Positions 1 through 14,700 are shown, counted from the stretch's first letter. The stretch: 64,000 bases of DNA from Heliocidaris tuberculata (GCA_025618425.1 CM046832.1:71966696-72030695), one strand, 5' to 3'. Notes: generated from the sequence alone by a model not told the origin. A program made the numbers and translations.

Positions 1-192
1 GGTCTCTATTAAAGTTCGTCACCATACACTTGTGTATTATGTATGAAGGAGCACGTGTGCACCCCCGCCCCCTCCCCAAATCCCTGTTTTGAAAAATAGT
101 GACAGAGTGTGATTCATGGTATCCTTCAGATTGCATAAAGATGGTTTACAAAATCTTTTTTTTTTTCAGTGGTAGCATGTCCCTCAACCGAA

Positions 193-600
193 GCCCACCA
201 TACACTATACGATCAACTACGATCCGATATTGGAAATAAATCGCAATAGTATTAAATATAGGCATTTTAACAAATAAAAACTACCTGAACCAGGTTCTGA
301 ACAAGTATACTCAACATAGGAAATTGGTGCGATATCAGCCTTATAATCCGGAATAAGGGCAAAATCAGTTTCAAATCGTAGACAACGCAGGATTGCTCCG
401 ACGTCACTACAATTCGGAGCCGATTTTGCCTTTTCTCTTACTAGAATGCTCGTAATAGGCCATAATTTTGATTTTACTATTTATGTAACTATTCAGAACC
501 TCAATCAAATATATTTTATGTTTTTAACCGTTTATATCTAATGCTATTACATGTTCTTTCAAAATCGGATCGTAGACCGATCGTATAGTGTGCGGTGGGT
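193..600. mobile_element. MITE-like element, copy 1
   Basis: The ends are inverted repeats: CCCACCATACACTATACGAT on the left, and the complement of the right end reads CCCACCGCACACTATACGAT, followed by shared ACGATCCGAT. The internal sequence is alignable throughout with the element at 42241-42656 (same orientation, same length class). No coding capacity. Target duplication is not clear here. Confidence 0.75.
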
Positions 601-1435
601 TTTAGGTTCTGGGTGGTAGTCTACTGCCCAGATATGTTCAGCCCCCATGTTTGTCAATTTCTGGAGACGCCACTGTCAAACCGCCAGTATTGTCATCGTC
701 GTCGTCTCAAAGTCAATTTGAAGGACCCAATTTGAAACGGAGAATAAGGACAAACCATTTAGTCTAACGAATTGGATGGTAATGAGATTTTTTTTCCATT
801 ATGTCTACACGATCCCAGTGGAAGCTGCGATTAATAATGAAGAATTAAGAATAAACAGATGAAATTGGCTTGCTTTTTCAACTTTCAATGAATCACTAAT
901 TTCAATTAGGGCACAATCCCATCCTCCCCCTCCCTCCTACCCATTCTCTCGCTCTGTCTCTCTTTCTCTATATCTCGTTCTATCCCCTTCTTTCACCCAT
1001 TTGTATCTCTTTACGGCAGAATTGCCATCCAAAGATGGCGCCAACACCAGTGACGAATCGGATAAATTGAATATGGGGGAGTATTTTCTCTGCAGTCATG
1101 TCACATGTATACCTGCAATATTCCAACTAGGAGGTTCATATAAGTTTACCCTAAGGCTTCTGATCGCTGTGCCCCGATTTGATTCCTTGTGATTATTATG
1201 CCTCAACCCACCGAATAGTCATGGCTACTAGGCGCCATTTTGGATTTATGATAATTATGAAAATTGCTCACGGTTGCCCTTAGCATGGGCAACAAAGCTG
1301 TAATTTTTCTAGAACAACATATCACACACACACAACAAAATTTCAACAGACATAACATTTCTAGGTTCATAAAATTGTCAAAACGACTAGAAGGTGAACA
1401 TGGTGAACTGATGCCGGAGACATTATCTCTTCGGG

Positions 1436-1436
<1 letters not shown>

Positions 1437-1466
<30 letters not shown>

Positions 1467-1496
1467 TCCCTCCCTCCCTCCCTCCCTCCCTCTTTC
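1437..1496. repeat. (CGTC)n and (CCTC)n microsatellite
   Basis: About six CGTC copies pass into about eight CCTC copies. It borders the diverged repeat array that starts at 1504. Confidence 0.9.
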
Positions 1497-1503
1497 TTGT
1501 TAA

Positions 1504-2048
1504 CGCGATATCTCAAGAACCATTTGAGGTATGAACTTCAAACTTGCTGCTAGTATGTATCACCATGGGAAGACGATCTGATTAGATTTTGGGTTACGTA
1601 GGGCAAATGTTAAAGGTCACAGAGGTCAGTTTCTGAAATTTCAGGTGTTAGCCTCGTTAACGCTATATCTCAAGAACCATTTTGAGGTATGAACATGGGC
1701 GGCGACCGGGGGGGGGGGGCACGTCAACCCAGAAATTTTGAATTTTGTACAGCAACTAATGGCAAAGTCTAGTCGCCCGCCCCCCCCCCCCCCCCCGGCC
1801 GTGACAAGAAATATGGGTATGAACTTCAATCCTGGTACTAGTATGTATCACCATAGGAAGACGATCTGAATATATTTTGGCGTTTGTAGGTCAAAATTCA
1901 AAGGTCACAGAAGTATCGAGATATCTCAAAAACCATTTGAGGTATGAACTTCAAACTGGATGCTAGTATGTATCACTGTAGCACTGGCGTAGCCAGGGGG
2001 GGGCACAAGGGGGCCATGGCCCCCCCCCCCCTGTTGATCGGAGAGCAA

Positions 2049-2083
<35 letters not shown>

Positions 2084-3720
2084 AATTTCCTTTTCACATG
2101 CTGGTCTTACTAGGACTTACCCTACCCCTACCTTACAATCGAAATAAGGAAAAATAAAATGGAAATATTACCAAAAAAGTAAACAAAATAAACACTGCTT
2201 TCATTTCCAGCAAAAACTGTTCCTTTCCAAATCATAACCCCGAAACTTTGTTAACAACATTGACTAAGTAGATTGGTAACAGAACATTTATATTTCTTTT
2301 AGTTTGTCGAGAGTTGAAAGAAATTGTACTCAGAATGATGAAGAGGCGTATCAGTTATTCTTGCCGAATATAAACCTCTCTTTGTGAATGGGTATATGTC
2401 CGATGGAGGCAATAACCATTTTCTTCGTTTTGTAAATCTTGAGTTTGTTTAAGAGTTATCATTGTGGTAGCCAACATTGCTTTTATACGAAAACAATGTC
2501 ACCGTTATATCATTTTTATGGTCTTCATCCGAGGAGAAGCAAAACACTGTTTTTCAAGGTAGAGTTCGATTTTATAGAGGAATATTCAAAAAAAGATACA
2601 ATTTCATTCTTTGTTCAAGTCGTATTTTATATACTAGTAAGTCATCGGACGAGATGCTTTCTGCTTTGATGTTTACAGTTTTGAGTCAAATCTATTATCA
2701 CTAAATTGAATGACAAAAACGGCCTTCACATGTGGCAAATCATGTGCGCTTGACTTGGTTGTATGAAGACTTTGTTTAGCCCGTTCTCTATGTGTAATTA
2801 CATTATTTCCATATGTTTTTATTACAAATTGTGATCTCTATACTCTTTACACGATGTAATTCTAATATTTTTCCGTGCTAAATACTCACATTGATGTTCA
2901 TTTTGGTTACAAAAATTAATCAAACTATATAATTCCTCAGTACTTAAATGAAGAAGTACGTAGCTGGATTCGTGTAGTATATACGAATTAGGCAACTAAT
3001 GAACAACCTCTAACCGAGAAAATGAGATAAAGAGCTAAACAAGGCAGCTAAATAAATTGCTAAAGTCTTTTACATACACCTAATAAAGATGTTGCATGTG
3101 TTTTCAAATGAGACTACCGCTTGAGATGAGATATAAATTCCACTCCATGAGAAAGGGCGTCCTCTTAGTCATATGTTAGTCAATAGTCAGTGTGTCTGTG
3201 TGTGGGTTTTTGGTTGTTAGTCTGTATATTTTCCTATCCGAAAACACGGGTTTCAACGTTTCGTATGTACACTGGTACAGCTATTTATACACACCAACTA
3301 CATGTAATTTTGCGTATTGCTTGGAATTCTGGAGCCCCAAGGAGTGGTAATCCTTCCACTACAATTCATTCCAGCGGAGTAGAGAAAAAAAAAATCCTAT
3401 TTCATCTGTCACTTCTCAAGTAGGTTACACCAGAATAGAATTTTAGGGTGCAGAAAATGCCATTTTCATGACCTGGCTTTAAAAAATTTTCCTACCGTGG
3501 GAGGGGGATACCCCCTCCCACACCCTCGCCTTGGCCCCCCCTCTTGAAAAATCCTGGCTACGCCAGTGCACTGTAGCAAGACAAATTGATAAGATTTTGG
3601 GGTAAATCAAAGTTCGAAGGTCACAGAGGTCATTTACTATGAAATTTCAGGTTTGTAGCCTCCTTAGTGCAATAGCTCTTGAACAATTTGAGCCATTAAC
3701 TTCAAATTGTGTACCAGTAT
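1504..3720. repeat. Diverged tandem repeat array, interrupted
   Basis: The block ATATCTCAAGAACCATTTGA with GGTATGAACTTCAA, CTAGTATGTATCACC and AAAGGTCACAGAGGTCA recurs at about 1510, 1668, 1920 and, after the inserted 1982-3568 element, at about 3600-3715. Another G/C-run insertion seems to break the second copy around 1697-1810. Confidence 0.7.
1982..3568. mobile_element. Non-autonomous hAT-like transposon with 8-bp target duplication
   Basis: Perfect 16-bp terminal inverted repeats, CACTGGCGTAGCCAGG on the left and its complement at 3553-3568, are flanked by identical 8-bp direct repeats CACTGTAG (1974-1981 and 3569-3576). An 8-bp duplication fits the hAT superfamily. The 1587-bp interior has no transposase-size ORF. 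Near the left end lies a C-rich palindrome around ggggccatggcccc. Confidence 0.85.
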
Positions 3721-3959
3721 GCTTTTTGTTGGCTGGTTTTGTTTTTATTTTTGTTTTGTTTTCTTTTCTATAATACAACTTAACAAATCTGCACTACTTA
3801 CTACTTAGCCACATGCAACTGCATCTGGTTTGTTCTTTATTTCATTTTTCAACGTATAATTACGGCAACACCAAGCTTTAAGGAAAGAAATAGAGAATAT
3901 CGAACCATGGAAAATGAAAATATGTAGACTAGTTAAAAAGTACACTTAAATTTGCTTTT

Positions 3960-5730
3960 TGATACGTTTCTATTTTATTTTCAATAAATTAATTAAAACT
4001 CTATTAAGTATTTTCGATACCAGGTATCATTCGCACTTTACAAATGTGATAAAAATTATAATTATTGATCAGTACTTTTTTCCAATCGAAAGCTTTTTGA
4101 CAGAATTAAGATATACATTTAAGTTCTATATTGCATCTTCAGCATACTGCCGATACTTACCAAATTAAAACATACATAGATAAATAGGAATTGTGCTCCT
4201 ACGTAATCGTACTGCTCGCGTAATTAAAGTATAATCTGATCTGCTGATACATGTATAATGTTCTTCCTGATATTGTTTCCATGAGGAAAGCATACATAAT
4301 GTTAACAAATTTTTGCTCCTTTATGAAAAGAAGAGAACAGTGAGCTAACTACAACTCCAATAGTGATATAATTATAAATTTTTTCAATTATCTAAATAGG
4401 CCAGCATCATCGACGGATAGATAACGATCTGAAACATGACCTTCAAATAATACACCGGTCATTGGCTTTTGATATAATCATCGTGAAATAGTAACTATTG
4501 CAATCTGATGTAATATCGTTGTGATATTTTAAGATCAATGGTACAAATCTTAATATTAATATTGACTTTGACTTCATCGGAAAAAAGGAGGTAAGTGTGA
4601 TATACATGGCAAAATTATTCAACTTTTTCATTCATTGGTGAATCATAACATTTTAGTACAGGTGTATAATGCTGCTAAATATAACCATCTGTTACATATC
4701 TTCATAGAACAACACATTACAAAACACTATAAATAAATTGAAATTTCTAATGCAAACTGTTACGTTATACTCTATTTATATTTGAAATAAAGTCATAAAA
4801 ACAGGTTATACGCCAACTTTGAGTCCATGTGAAAAAGGCCTCGGAAAATGTGCAATAAAGTCACTTCTTTGTTCAAAATAACAATTTCGACGATCTAAAT
4901 GGTATAACTGAGTCTCTATGAAATAATACCCGAAATGGTGCATACATTATTAGCACCATTTCAAAACAAATATTAACCCGCTGAATACTAAGACCGAGAT
5001 AAAATAACTCCAGATTGAACCCATGACAGAAGCAGGTTTTAATGAAAATGTTACCGTCTCCCACAAGTAAAACTACATATATTTGTAATTTTTCATATTT
5101 CTTCTTTAATACACAGGATAAAGCTCGTGCAAGAATGCTATATATATTTCAATTTTGTAATGTGTTACAATTTAGTTTTAGAAAAAAAAATTAGTGGCAA
5201 ATTGTCAAATTATAAAAAGGGAGGAGCTATAGAGTGTCAGCATCGGAGAGAGAGAGAGAGAGAGAGAAAGAGATCAAAGGGGAGCGAGTATGGAGAACAG
5301 AAGTGGAAATATTTGCTGAAAGAAGGGTATAGTCATTACACCTTAACCATTTTAATCAAGACATCTGAAACTCAAATGATGACGAATTGTCAGATGGGAC
5401 ACCCCATTATCTCTTCACTCCATACTTATTTCGGCTAATCCAATTGTTGGCAAATTGATTAATTTGAACAGCGAATTTGGTCAGACACCCTCCCTATTCA
5501 AAAATGTTCTTACAACACCTTTGCCCTTTACCCAGATTTAATTATATTTATTCATTTTTAAAAATCACTTTACATTGGCCGAATGGACAAGCAAGTTTAA
5601 CTTCACTTTGTGCTATTATTTTGCAAAATTTTTAAATAACAAAATCATTTCCAATGTATGGTATCGCTAGGCATGTATATTAGAAGCACGATGAGTTGAT
5701 GATGGAGATTGTGTGTCACTATTAAAGAAC
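3960..5730. other. AT-rich intergenic sequence downstream of receptor gene
   Basis: Apart from a short (AG)n run near 5247-5270 and the candidate poly(A) signal, I see no gene, RNA or clear repeat structure here. Confidence 0.5.
5547..5552 (-). terminator. Candidate polyadenylation signal of the receptor gene
   Basis: AATAAA lies on the minus strand 182 bases after the stop codon. It is the closest canonical hexamer I noticed in this AT-rich sequence, so a chance match is possible. Confidence 0.45.
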
Positions 5731-5734
5731 CTTT

Positions 5735-6108
5735 TTAGACCCTGTCATTATTGTACATCCGACTCCCTAGGTTTTCAGTAGTCGATGTTGGGACTGAGTT
5801 CGGGTTGAACTTGGAGATGGAGTTCAAGCTCTTTTTGGAAGGTTGATTGTTGGGTTTCCATGTGGTTGTCGTACGAGTGTTCATTGTTGATGAGAATCGA
5901 GAGGTGGAGGAATCGAGAGAGACCCGGAGCGATTCGGGGAGACAGCAGCTGAACTGAGCTCGCCATTGACGTCGTACCTGTGGTTGACGCACGCAGTACA
6001 GCATGAAGATAAAGTACCCCTGAAGTGAGTTGAGAACGGTAAAGATCCCCTGGACGACCACACTGGTTGCTTGTATCAATGACAGGTACCCAACCGACCA
6101 TGTAAGCC
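5735..6108 (-). CDS. Receptor exon 27: TM6 end, TM7 and cytoplasmic tail
   Basis: The exon is 374 nt and ends in a stop. It completes TM6 as GLTWSVGYLSLIQATS, then TM7 with VLNSLQGYFIFMLYCV, the standard family motif. RQPQVRRQW begins the cytoplasmic tail of about 75 residues, rich in Ser and Thr (SSTSRF, NTRTTTTW), with potential phosphorylation sites. The last residues (YNNDRV) do not form a typical class I PDZ ligand. Acceptor tgtacag. Confidence 0.92.
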
Positions 6109-7406
6109 CTGTACAAAAAGAGAAAATTCATTTATTCACGTCTTCTTTACATAGGGTAGCCCTTACAAAAACAAATATTGCTCTTCCAAGGGGCCCTGTC
6201 TGTACAAGTAAGAACAAATCAAAACAATACATATATATAATATTAGCAGTCAACCAGGACCTCATACGCTTCAACAGCAAAATTGTCTTCTTAATATTTT
6301 TTACACCCATTTTGTCATCAAACTTTTGGAACAGTCACCCTCACCAATATGTGCGTCTTAAGTAAACTAAAGACACATCCATTTCAAATTTAAGAAAAAA
6401 GAAGCCCACTTGCCATAATAGCATATTCCCTCGTAAATAATGAACTGTCCAAATTACAAAAAGCAACTACATTTTTTGGATAAAAATCAGCGTTTCAGGA
6501 CCTGATTAGTGAAAACTCTCGACCAGACAGTTCAATTCAAACCAGTCAAGTGATATCAAATGATTGTCTGACCATTAATGAACAAAACCCATGTTCAAAC
6601 CATCCGTAAGTGAGACGGTTTGGTTGTACTCTTCTTGAACTCACCCATGAGGAGCAGGATGCAAATGGCATTTTGGAACCGTCGTATTCGTTGACGTCGC
6701 TCAGCCTTCTCATTCTGCTGTTTACCCCTGACGGTCTTGGTGAGTCGCTTCATGACCAGCGCGAAGACGACGATATTGAAGAGGAGAATGAGACCAATAG
6801 GAATCAGAAGACCACCAACCTGAGGCCAGAGATTTACAAAACAGCTGAAAAAAAGGAGGTTGCACAAAATATAAAACGATTAGACGTTTGCAAGAAAACT
6901 TGAAAAGACGGGCGTCACTGGTACATATATTTTGTGATATTTAACGATTACTGTAAAACATACACAATGCTGGTATTTATCATCACCGGTCAATCCATTC
7001 TAGATGATTCGAAAATCAAACATAACAAACAACATACAATAAACAACAAACACTGGCATACACGAACCTACAAAAATAAGCTTAAGTATGGTACTGTACT
7101 GAGTTGTGCACCTTTATCACAAGGTCTAACAACAACAACAACAACCATCACGTCGTGAAACTACCCAAATCTCAATTTTATCGCAATCTCAGGAGACCAC
7201 TAAGATATGATTTTAATGATAGCCTGTTAAACGTGAAAGAGCATGTCCATTAAGCTTTCCCCTCCTTCCCTCACAATCATCATTATCATCAACATCATCA
7301 TCAGCATCATTATCATCAATTTTCCCTTCATTACTGCATTCACTGTTACCATCATTATCATCATCATAATCACCACCATCATCATCATCACCACAACTAC
7401 CACCAC

Positions 7407-7463
<57 letters not shown>

Positions 7464-8549
7464 TGCCATCATCATCTCCATCGCATCCTCCTCCCCCTCC
7501 TCCTCATCATCATCCTGAGGCGGACTTACAAATCAGTCTGAGCATATGTTTCCCTTGTGATTCCTGCAGTAATGAAGACTACGACTGCAGGGAGACCTGG
7601 GGGGGGGGGGGGGTGGGTGGGGTGAAAATTAGAAAAAATAAGATGAGCACAGACATAATGAGCATGTATTGGAAATTCAGACAAGTTGAACGTTACAGAA
7701 TTCATTAAAACATCATGATCTTTGTCTTCATCTTCATATTCTTTGACATAAATAGAAAATATGAAAAAATGTCGGCATCAATATTGTGCAATTAAAAAAA
7801 GTTAGCAGATCTTGTAGGTAGTGTGGTAACTGGAATGCAAAATACTGTTCAGAATCAACATTATCACAGATTAAAGATGCATAGTGATTTTCTGTCATTC
7901 TGAATGCATTATTTGGGTATAATATTCACTATATTTCAGAATATAACTTTACAATAAAAACATACAAACGATTTCTTTTGTCACTTTTTTACAATTTAAA
8001 ATAAAAAGAATGTCAACACTAGCTTTGCTTATGACGAACCTTTTTCTATGTAACTATATGATTTTATGTGACCATACATGTTGAAAGATTGTAAATTTAT
8101 GATGATGATGTATATGGAAATAAATGTATATGGAAACAAATGAATATCAAATCAAATCAAAAGACTTGGAGTTATTCTTCTTCAGCTTACCCCATGCACA
8201 AAACGATGCTTTGAGAATGAAATTGGAGACGTAACTATCGACGACCCGTACGAACATGAGGTACATGTTGAAGCCCTCGACGCACATCCAAGCCAGCGAA
8301 GACAGCGTGAAGAAATGCAGTAACCCTGCCACGATGCTACAAGGAATGATTGGGACTTCGACCACGCCACGTTCAGCATCGAGTGCAATCATGGCCAGGA
8401 AGGTGATATAGAGACCGAGCAGGGAGAAGCACAGGCAAAGCAGGATTTGATTAGGGTTCTTCATACGGAATTTCCTAGAAGAGGATTAAGAACATGGAAG
8501 CGATGTAGTGAGTTACATATCCGAAGAAATTATCTATTTCATTTACTGG

Positions 8550-8587
<38 letters not shown>

Positions 8588-9186
8588 GCTAGCTACAAAA
8601 CAATATACCTAGTTATGAGCTGAAATAAAACTTGCTTAACAAATGAACATTTCTGTGTCTGTACGATCATATAAAGTCATAGTCACTCAATTAAGCAAAC
8701 GGAGAAAAGCTAACTTAAATACTACAAATATATCACTTCATTTAATTTCTTTCTTTAATTTATTTAGATATCTTGTTTAAATTTCAAATTGATATTTTTC
8801 GTTTCATTTCAGTCTGTTAAATTTCATTTTATTTCAGTTCAGTTTATTTCCTGAAACGCTCTTTTACAGATGGATGATAAAGAACAGTTTAAGTTTGAAA
8901 CATTTCAAATTTTCTATTGGTTCTGGAGAATTATCAATATCAATATTTTCTTTAAAACTGATTAAGATTAAGTTGGGCAAAATCAAGCTAGTAAGGAACA
9001 AACCTGTTACTCATATAGCTCAAGATAGTTATGACCAGCCCTACAATGGACATCGAACAACCAACATAACTAAGAATCTCTAAGATGTAGTCTTCTTTAT
9101 CGGACAGCGTCGAACCACCATAGATATCCTGTGGTACGAGCGAGATGGGAGATGTGTATGCACAGAGAGACAGAGAGAGACAGAGA

Positions 9187-9243
<57 letters not shown>

Positions 9244-11739
9244 GGAGGGAGGAGGGGAATGAGGAGGGGGGAGGGAGAGGGGATATAGTCAAAGAGACGT
9301 GTTATTTTTCAAGAGATATCAACATATTTTTATCGCCCTTTTCAAACATCGTCATATAATTAACATAACTGTAGTGAGATTACTTTTCAAGTCTAACTTT
9401 GAACTTGCTGGTTTCCATATCAAGCGATTTTCATCACCTTGTTGATTTTCATGTGTTTTCAACAACGGAAGATCCTCATAAAATAATATAGTAGGCCGAT
9501 AGAACTCCGACTCCTACATAAGTAGAGAGAAATCAACATTAACTCTTCTTAAAGTAACGGTATGAATAGAATATGCACATAATCATGTCACCAAGTTTTC
9601 AATTTGTTTACTCTGTTTTCATGATGCAGATATTTAGAAAAACAACTCAAAGTGAGCTTTAGAAAAAAAAATTGTTTTAAAGTTAAATATATAAGTTTAT
9701 GATTCATTTGACATTCTGAAGATTGTTGCAGTGAAGAAAAAAGTGGAGACTGATGTCACTGATGCTTACCATAAGAACAGCAAAATTAGTGAGGTGATCG
9801 CATTGGCATACTGGTCTAGAGTCAGTACTTGTATTACTCAGACTACATCCTTCTGTTGACCAATCACCAGTCCCATTATTAGCCTCAAAATCCCAGAACA
9901 CACATGTGGCATTCGTAGCATTCTATAAGAAGAAAACATTTCATATTAGATTAATAAATTATAGAATAGATTCAGATTAGGCCTATATATTCTACGACGG
10001 AGATAAGTATGTAAAAATTGAAATTAATAGGAATTATAAATATTAAGAATATTTAGAAACCTGTGAATTACTATCCCGTTTCCTGCCATAAAATCACAAA
10101 TGTACCAAGACTCCAAGACGGTCGTATTCTTTATCAAAGAAGTAGAAAGAGAGAGACCTATTGGAAGACCTAGAGATGTACATGTACGGTATTTCTCTTT
10201 ATTTGCTTTCTTTATTATGGCAGTTAAAGAAAAGAAAGATGTTAACTCCCTTACACTAATAAGCGGCTTGAATGAAACCACAACGGGTTCGGATAATCCG
10301 TTGATGATCGATCCCCCAACGGTTGCCGAAATCACAGGTGAGTTCGCTGCTGTGTATGAACCAGTTTGATTCCCGTTGACAGCCAGACTAGGAGACTGGA
10401 ACAGCGCTGGATCAGCGAACGTAGTAAACGAGCATCTCACATTGTCGCCTGTGCTTATGACATCACCGATTTCGGTCGGGAGTTCGATGAGAGCATCGGG
10501 TTCGTCGTCGTCCTCGTTGACCACGGTTTCCTTTCCAAGGATCAATTTGAAGTCATCTGAGGATAGTTTGTCTGAACCTTGGTTGACGGTTAGGGAAGCA
10601 GACAAACCAGATCGAAGAGTGTCGGGTGAAAGTTCTACCACCTGTTCAATTCAACACAACACAATTATGTAGTAAGAATTATTTCAAAAATATCTGCCGT
10701 GCTGATAGATACACAATGCACTATGATGGAAAACGCCAGAAGTGATTTAAACACTCCACGAGCACCAACGGCATATTTATAAAAGTTCTTTTGGCAGATG
10801 TAAAGATTTAAGCGTCATATTAAATTATAGTAAAGTTAAAATTAAACGGGTTGAACTCTGTTCCACTATACGAGAATCTTTTTTTTTGTCTCCAATATCT
10901 CGGTGTTGAAATTTGATTTCCATTATTTATCTGAATTGTGATATCCTTGCTTGCCAACAAAATAATTACAGTAGTACTAATAGATACCTCGACAGCTAAA
11001 TTTTCTTCCACCCTTCGGTATGATCCATTCGAAGAGGCGACGTCAACAAGGAAGAGTTGTTCCTCTAGAGAAGCAACGACACGACTCGTTGCACCGTTCT
11101 CAGTCTGCGCACCAGCGAGTTCGTCTGGAGAAGCACTGAGAATGTTCTGTACGGTCTCTATCACAAAGCCACAGACCTGTTGGAGATAAGGCAGTAACGT
11201 TATTGGTTTAAAAGAAAAAGAAAGAAGTTTTAAAAAAACTTATAAATAATTTTGAGCGACAACTCTAAATTGAATTATTTCAAAATGTATTTTCAGGTGA
11301 AGATTTAGAAGAGTCATTTCATTTAAGAATATAATTTTTTTGATGCTTTGTGTTAAAATTGTATGCATGGCTTGCCGACAAAAAGTCTTCCGTATCTATT
11401 TCCAAGAATTTGGTGTCTTTCTTTTCTTTTCTCTCTTATTTTTTGAGGGGGGGGGGGGCATTTTCTGCGGAGCACGTGTCCCCTGCCCTCCATAGCTACA
11501 CCACTGTACTTCAAATCATAAACACTGAAGCATAATTATACTAAATACATTTAGGAGGGCTTACAGCTGGCTCTGGTGACCTTGTCTCGGCGATGTCCTG
11601 CAGCAATCTAGACGCAGATGCAACGCCATCGGAAGTCAACGACTCGCTGCTTGATGTCAGATCCGAAGTCGATTCAGCGATGTCGGCTACATTGTCTATC
11701 GTCACTGGAGTCTGATATGAAATCAAAGTATATCAATAT

Positions 11740-11795
<56 letters not shown>

Positions 11796-14700
11796 TTATT
11801 TATATATGAATGATGACTTTAACTATACTCTAATAAACCATCTGAAAACTTTACCCTGTAAAACACATGTTGTACAATCTAGATCCCAGCTTTTCATCTA
11901 AGCAGAATTATCAAACTTTTTTAAGGAACATTTCCATGAAAATGTCATATTTTTTATTTCTTTAGGATGAAATTGTTTGGTCTTCCCTAAAACATTTGTC
12001 TTAAGATTCACTTGGAACAAGTTATGTCATGATTTTTCTGAGTTCAATTTCAGAATGAGATAGGAAAACTTCTAGAATAATATCAGCAGGGGCGGCGCCA
12101 GGGTATTTTGATAGGAGGGGCAAGACGACCTAAAGATGACGTCATATTTTTCCTCCATTAAATAACAGGGGTAATATAGAGTTATATATTTAAGACCTCT
12201 CTTTTTAATACTCCTCTTTCTTCTTTCTTCCCTTTTCTTCTTTTTTCTTCTTTTTTTTCTTTTTTCACTACTTGAAAAATCATAGGGGGGGGGGGCTGTC
12301 GCCCCCTCTGCCCCCCCCCTGTAGCGCCGCCCCTGAATATCAGGTTAGGCAAAAAGCTGTTGAATGAAAAAAAAATCTCCAAATATGTATACATTAAGGA
12401 ATGAAATTGATAATGTACCAATATGAAATCTATCCATGTGCGATGTAAGGCACTATGTACCAAATAAGGTCAATATTAGCATTGTATTTTTGGCACGAGA
12501 CTGGTTTTATAATGATAGATACTAAGAGACCTACATCTTCTAGTACAATGAGTCGTTCATCTGCTGTCAGGTTTCTGCCACAGTTATCAACAGGATCCCA
12601 GTAGGATGGTGATAGTCCGTCTCCTATACACTGAGCTATGCCAATTGGTTGACCGTCTAGAAACCAGACATGATACCATAAAACAGGGGTTAGCAGTGAC
12701 AGCAGTCACATGAGGAGGAATTAAAATCGAATTTATTGTGGAAGTAATCATGATGATTTGGAAACATAATTTGTCCATTTTGCATTTTCATGAATACCTT
12801 TGGTCTTTCTGACTGTATAAGTAAAATAGAATATTATGTTATGATTGCAAGAAAGAGTTATAAACGACAAAAAGGGTTATCAGTATATCGTGGATTCAAA
12901 AGAAAGGGTGATAACAACTCTTTTTTAGATAAACAGTCACGGATACTGGTCATACGTGCATAACAAAGGAACTCTTTTCTTCTAAAACTTTTTAAACTCA
13001 TGAGTCAAGTGAGGCTCAAAATAGTTAAAAGGTATCTTTTACACTACGAATAAAAGTAACATGTATGATACATACGATTAAGTTTATATGGTGGGCATAG
13101 TCCAGTGGAGAAGGATTCGGAGTTGACGGGTCCTGTTGTGAAGTTAACTGCTCCATATGGAGACATCCACGTGAGGAAAGGGCACGTTACTAGGAAAGAA
13201 AACGAGACATTCTATTATCTTTGATGTGGATCTTCCTTGTCTTAATTGGATCTGCTGAAGGAAATGATTTTATTTACGTTGACGACTACGTTACATTAAT
13301 TCAGAAAGAAATCAGTTTATCGGGTAATTTTTTTTCTCCATGTTGGCTGCTAGCTAATAAATGTTCCATTTTATCGAATCATTTCGTCAATTGTTAGCAG
13401 TGGCGTAGCCAGGATTTTTCAATGGGGGGGGGGGGCAGACTTGAAGGATCCAACCGCGTAACCATGGTAGCCAGGATTTCATATTACGGGGGCAGTTGTG
13501 AGCACGTAAAGCTGGCGTGCAAAAATCGGTGATGAGCACGCATAGCGTGCCCTCCAGGGGATGGGTGTAGGGAGGGGGAAGTTTTCCCCCTCCCGCGCGA
13601 AGCGCGAAAGCTCTGACGTTTTATAGCAAATTGAGAGAAAGATAACGGCTCGTAGCACATTTTTTTAGGCGGTAAGTTAGTTCCACGCCCGGACTACTTT
13701 TCAATTATTTGGACGCAATACTGCACTGTATGTAACAGGGGTGGGTGTAGGGAGGGGGATTTTTCCCCCTCCCGCAAGAAGCGCGAAAGCTCTGACTTTT
13801 TATAGCAAATTGAGAGAAAGATAACGGCTCGTAGCACATTTTTTATTTAGGCGAAAAGTTAGTTCGACGCCCGAACTATTTTCATTTATTTGGACGCATT
13901 ACTGCACTGTATGTAACAGGGGTGGGTGCAGGGAAGGGGGAGTTTCCTCCTTCCCGCGCGAAGCGCGAAAGCTCTGACGTTTTAGCAAATTTAAGAGAAA
14001 GAAAACCGTGCTCTTAGCAAACAATTTTTTTAGGCGGAAAGTTATAGTTCGACGCCCTGACTCCTTTTCAATTATTTGGACGCAATACTGCACTGTATGT
14101 AACAGGGGTGGGTGCATGGAAGGGGGAGTTTCCTCCTTCCCGCGCGAAGCGCGAAAGCTCTGACGTTTTTGCAAATTTGAGAGAAAGATAACCGTGCTCT
14201 TAGCAAACAATTTTTTTTAGGCGGAAAGTTATAGTTCGACGCCCTAAATCCTTTTCAATTATTTGGACGCAATATTGCACTGTATGTAACGGGGGTGGGT
14301 GTAGGGAGGGGGAGTTTTTCCCCTCCCGCATGAAGCGCGAAAGCGCGAAAGCTCTGACGTTTTATAGCAAATTTGAGAGAAAGATAACGGCTCGTAACAA
14401 CCTTTTTTAGGCGGAAAGTTAGTTCCATGTCCGGACTACTTTTCAATTATTTGGACGCAATACTGCACTGTATGTAACAGGGGTGGGTGTAGGGAGGGGG
14501 ATTTTTCCCCCTCCCGCAAGAAGCGCGAAAGCTCTGACTTTTTATAGCAAATTGAGAGAAAGATAACGGCTCGTAGCACATTTTTTATTTAGGCGAAAAG
14601 TTAGTTCGACGCCCGAACTATTTTCATTTATTTGGACGCATTACTGCACTGTATGTAACAGGGGTGGGTGCAGGGAAGGGGGAGTTTCCTCCTTCCCGCG

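Noticed and set aside
5775..6131. 118-codon minus-strand ORF overlapping the last receptor exon
   Set aside because: The alternative frame encodes TM7 with the family motif, so this ORF is a shadow.
7227..7518. Long poly-Met and poly-Ile ORFs on both strands
   Set aside because: They are translations of an ATC/CAT microsatellite inside an intron.
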